NCBI GenBank assembly: GCA_018380885.1
Contig: JAGZSY010000064.1
Span: forward strand, 1 to 14,366
Source: Enterocloster asparagiformis
Lineage (GTDB): Bacteria; Bacillota; Clostridia; Lachnospirales; Lachnospiraceae
Length of the DNA stretch: 14,366 nt
Direction: 5' to 3'
Shown: positions 13,239 to 14,366 of the stretch, one piece after another
How the letters are laid out: every line of letters begins with the position of its first letter
How positions within the stretch are numbered: position 1 is the first letter of the stretch
Notes under the pieces: generated by a model
What the model was told of the DNA's origin: nothing
The model's input: the letters and a program-made list of their open reading frames with translations, nothing else
Databases searched by the model: none
Position numbers and translations under genes: made by a program

Positions 13239-14066
13239 TCACAGGCGGACCGGGATTTGCAGGCGCAGGAACATGCCCCGCTCCTGCATGTCCATGGGCA
13301 CCTCAGCCACCACCTCGCAGATGTAATCCCCGGTGATCCGATACCCTCTCTCCTCTATGGTTTCCAGCAGCCTGTCTATGTATTCCTGCTCTTTGTCAAA
13401 ACTGTTGCAGTAAATGCACAGGTAGGCGCTGGCCGGGATCACCGTCACCATGCTCTCGTCCACCACGCCCTCGTCCACCAGCACGAATATTTCCGTGGAG
13501 TAGTAATCCCTGGCCAGCAGCCTTTCCCTGCGCAGGATGGTCCCGGCATTGTAGAAATAGATGGGGGACAGCCTGTTGGCCAGCAGATTTTTCTTAAGGT
13601 CCCGGAGTATTTTCTCGTAGACGTCGATGCCGAAGGCATAGAAGTTGACCCCGGAATCCACCATGTAGGTCAGCCGCTTGGGGATATATTCCAGCACAAT
13701 TGTCCCGTCCGGAGGCGCGTTTTCATACCACTCGTAGCTCTCCAGGGTCCGCCGGATCGCCCGCTTCTGGTAGTGCAGCTCCTGAATCTGCTCGTCGATG
13801 GCCAGAGAATTCTTCTTCAGAATCTCCTTAAACTCATCCAGGTCAAAATCCTTCAGCTGGCTGCGGATATCTTTCAGGGACATTCCCAGGGATTTCATGT
13901 GCTGGATCATGTCCAGCTGCGCGCTCTGGCGGATATCGTAGTACCGGTACCCGTTCTCCTCGTCCCGGTACATCGGGGAGAACAGGCCGTTGCGGTCATA
14001 GAGGCGCAGGGTCTGCTCCGACACGCCGTTCAGCCTCGCCATCTGTCCGATTGTCAGTTCTTTCAC
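13239..14066 (-). CDS. MerR-family regulator with large C-terminal effector-type domain
   Basis: The protein has 275 residues. The N-terminal winged helix matches MerR proteins: ELTIGQMARLNGVSEQTLRLYDRNGL, then GYRYYDIRQ, LDMIQHMKSLGMSLKDI. A long coiled coil (about 76-112) would form the dimer. Residues 120-275 resemble the GyrI-like ligand-binding domain of BmrR-type members (strand-rich, ending EVPMDMQERGMFLRLQIPV), suggesting a small organic inducer rather than a metal; no cysteine metal site is evident. The start is GTG 14066 with AAAGGG about eleven bases upstream; a nearby ATG is out of frame. The dehydrogenase gene 108 bp downstream has a 19-bp-spacer promoter, so it is the likely target. 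A related motif over this gene's own -35 suggests autoregulation. Confidence 0.93.
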   Translation of the reverse strand: MKELTIGQMARLNGVSEQTLRLYDRNGLFSPMYRDEENGYRYYDIRQSAQLDMIQHMKSLGMSLKDIRSQLKDFDLDEFKEILKKNSLAIDEQIQELHYQKRAIRRTLESYEWYENAPPDGTIVLEYIPKRLTYMVDSGVNFYAFGIDVYEKILRDLKKNLLANRLSPIYFYNAGTILRRERLLARDYYSTEIFVLVDEGVVDESMVTVIPASAYLCIYCNSFDKEQEYIDRLLETIEERGYRITGDYICEVVAEVPMDMQERGMFLRLQIPVRL

Positions 14067-14135
14067 AGCTATTCATGCCCTTTCTTTGTCTAATTTTTAT
14101 AAATATTCGAAATATTTCCGATATTTTATACCCTG

Positions 14136-14164
14136 ATTATACCAAAATAACCTGATACCTACAA
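14136..14164 (-). promoter_or_regulatory. Promoter of the merR gene
   Basis: On the minus strand TTGTAG (14159-14164) is spaced 17 bp from a perfect TATAAT (14136-14141). The leader is about 65 nt and AT-rich. Confidence 0.6.
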
Positions 14165-14168
14165 TAAG
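14153..14168 (+). promoter_or_regulatory. Second copy of the candidate MerR operator motif
   Basis: The plus strand reads TGATACCTACAATAAG, identical at 13 of 16 positions to TGATACCTTGTATAAG inside the dehydrogenase promoter; only the central three bases differ. It covers the -35 of the merR promoter, a position suited to autorepression. Binding is inference. Confidence 0.45.
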
Positions 14169-14232
14169 GTTTTTGATCATTTTGTCTCACTTTTAACAGG
14201 AGCTTTTTCTGCCGCGCCGCCCTCCGGACATG

Positions 14233-14366
14233 GCGGGCAGCAATCGCCCGCAGTCAACGCCAGCGGACCATTGCATTCAATCATGACCACCCGTCAAACG
14301 GGTGGTTTGCTCGCCCCTATAAGGGGCAGTTACCGGCCAGCGCCTAAAGACGCTGGCTTTCACTAC
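14233..14366 (+). mobile_element. Stem-loop array resembling the left end of an IS200/IS605-type element
   Basis: Four stem-loops follow each other up to the window edge: GCGGGC/GCCCGC (14233-14251), a 9-bp ACCACCCGT/ACGGGTGGT with loop CAA (14286-14306), GCCCCT/AGGGGC with loop ATA (14313-14327), and GCCAGCG/CGCTGGC with an 8-nt loop (14336-14357). Such short, closely packed hairpins ahead of a transposase frame are typical of IS200/IS605 left ends, and the ACCACCCGT hairpin followed by GGTTTGC looks familiar from them. The transposase would lie to the right, outside the window. An unrelated structured leader is the alternative. Confidence 0.45.

Noticed and set aside
1..14366. CRISPR array, tRNA or rRNA genes
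   Set aside because: No regularly spaced direct repeats, tRNA cloverleaf or rRNA segments were seen on reading both strands.

Overview
The window looks like chromosomal DNA of a spore-forming, GC-rich member of the Clostridia, most likely Lachnospiraceae (Clostridium cluster XIVa-like). The reasons are strong GGAGG-type ribosome-binding sites, a LysM-GH18 spore-type hydrolase, a PPi-type phosphofructokinase and an HPr-like protein without its histidine. No database was searched; family calls come from motifs read in the translations. Eleven of the twelve main genes lie on the minus strand, so the window is best read from right to left; only the LysR regulator is on the plus strand.

Right part (14366 to 11400). 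The right edge carries closely spaced stem-loops that resemble an end of an IS200/IS605-type element whose body would lie outside the window. Next comes a MerR regulator with a large C-terminal effector-type domain, followed 108 bp downstream by a DapB/2,4-diaminopentanoate-dehydrogenase-like NAD(P)-binding enzyme. The enzyme's promoter has a 19-bp spacer, the hallmark of MerR-activated promoters. Sixteen of those 19 bases form a motif that recurs, with 13 of 16 identities, over the -35 of the merR promoter. A strong terminator hairpin then precedes a small protein made of two NUMOD1-like repeats without a nuclease domain, which has its own consensus promoter and terminator.

Middle part (11332 to 5624). 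A cytoplasmic-looking YaaH/SleL-like LysM-GH18 protein is followed by a soluble bacterial PH-domain (DUF304-like) protein with an acidic tail and a terminator. A 355-bp intergenic stretch leads to an HPr-like protein that keeps the regulatory serine region but lacks the phosphorylatable histidine. Its terminator lies just upstream of an 820-residue protein that fuses a Cas4/RecB-like nuclease domain to an XPD/DinG-type iron-sulfur helicase. The helicase gene converges on, and overlaps by 17 bp, a LysR regulator gene.

Left part (5319 to 202). Divergent from lysR is a tightly packed unit of four genes. It contains an intact aspartoacylase/succinylglutamate-desuccinylase-like zinc hydrolase; a same-length paralogue that has lost two zinc-ligand histidines and the catalytic glutamate; a degenerate sigma-70-like protein lacking the -10 and -35 recognition regions; and a histidine phosphatase. 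The divergent regulator suggests LysR controls this unit. Then, with its own promoter, comes a PPi-type 6-phosphofructokinase and a two-helix membrane protein of unknown function. The left edge (1-180) is a run of strong stem-loops that may be the right end or omega-RNA-like part of an IS605-type element.

The most notable features are the intact/dead hydrolase pair beside a stripped sigma-like protein and a divergent LysR gene, and the MerR-dehydrogenase module with its shared candidate operator. No tRNA, rRNA or CRISPR array was seen.
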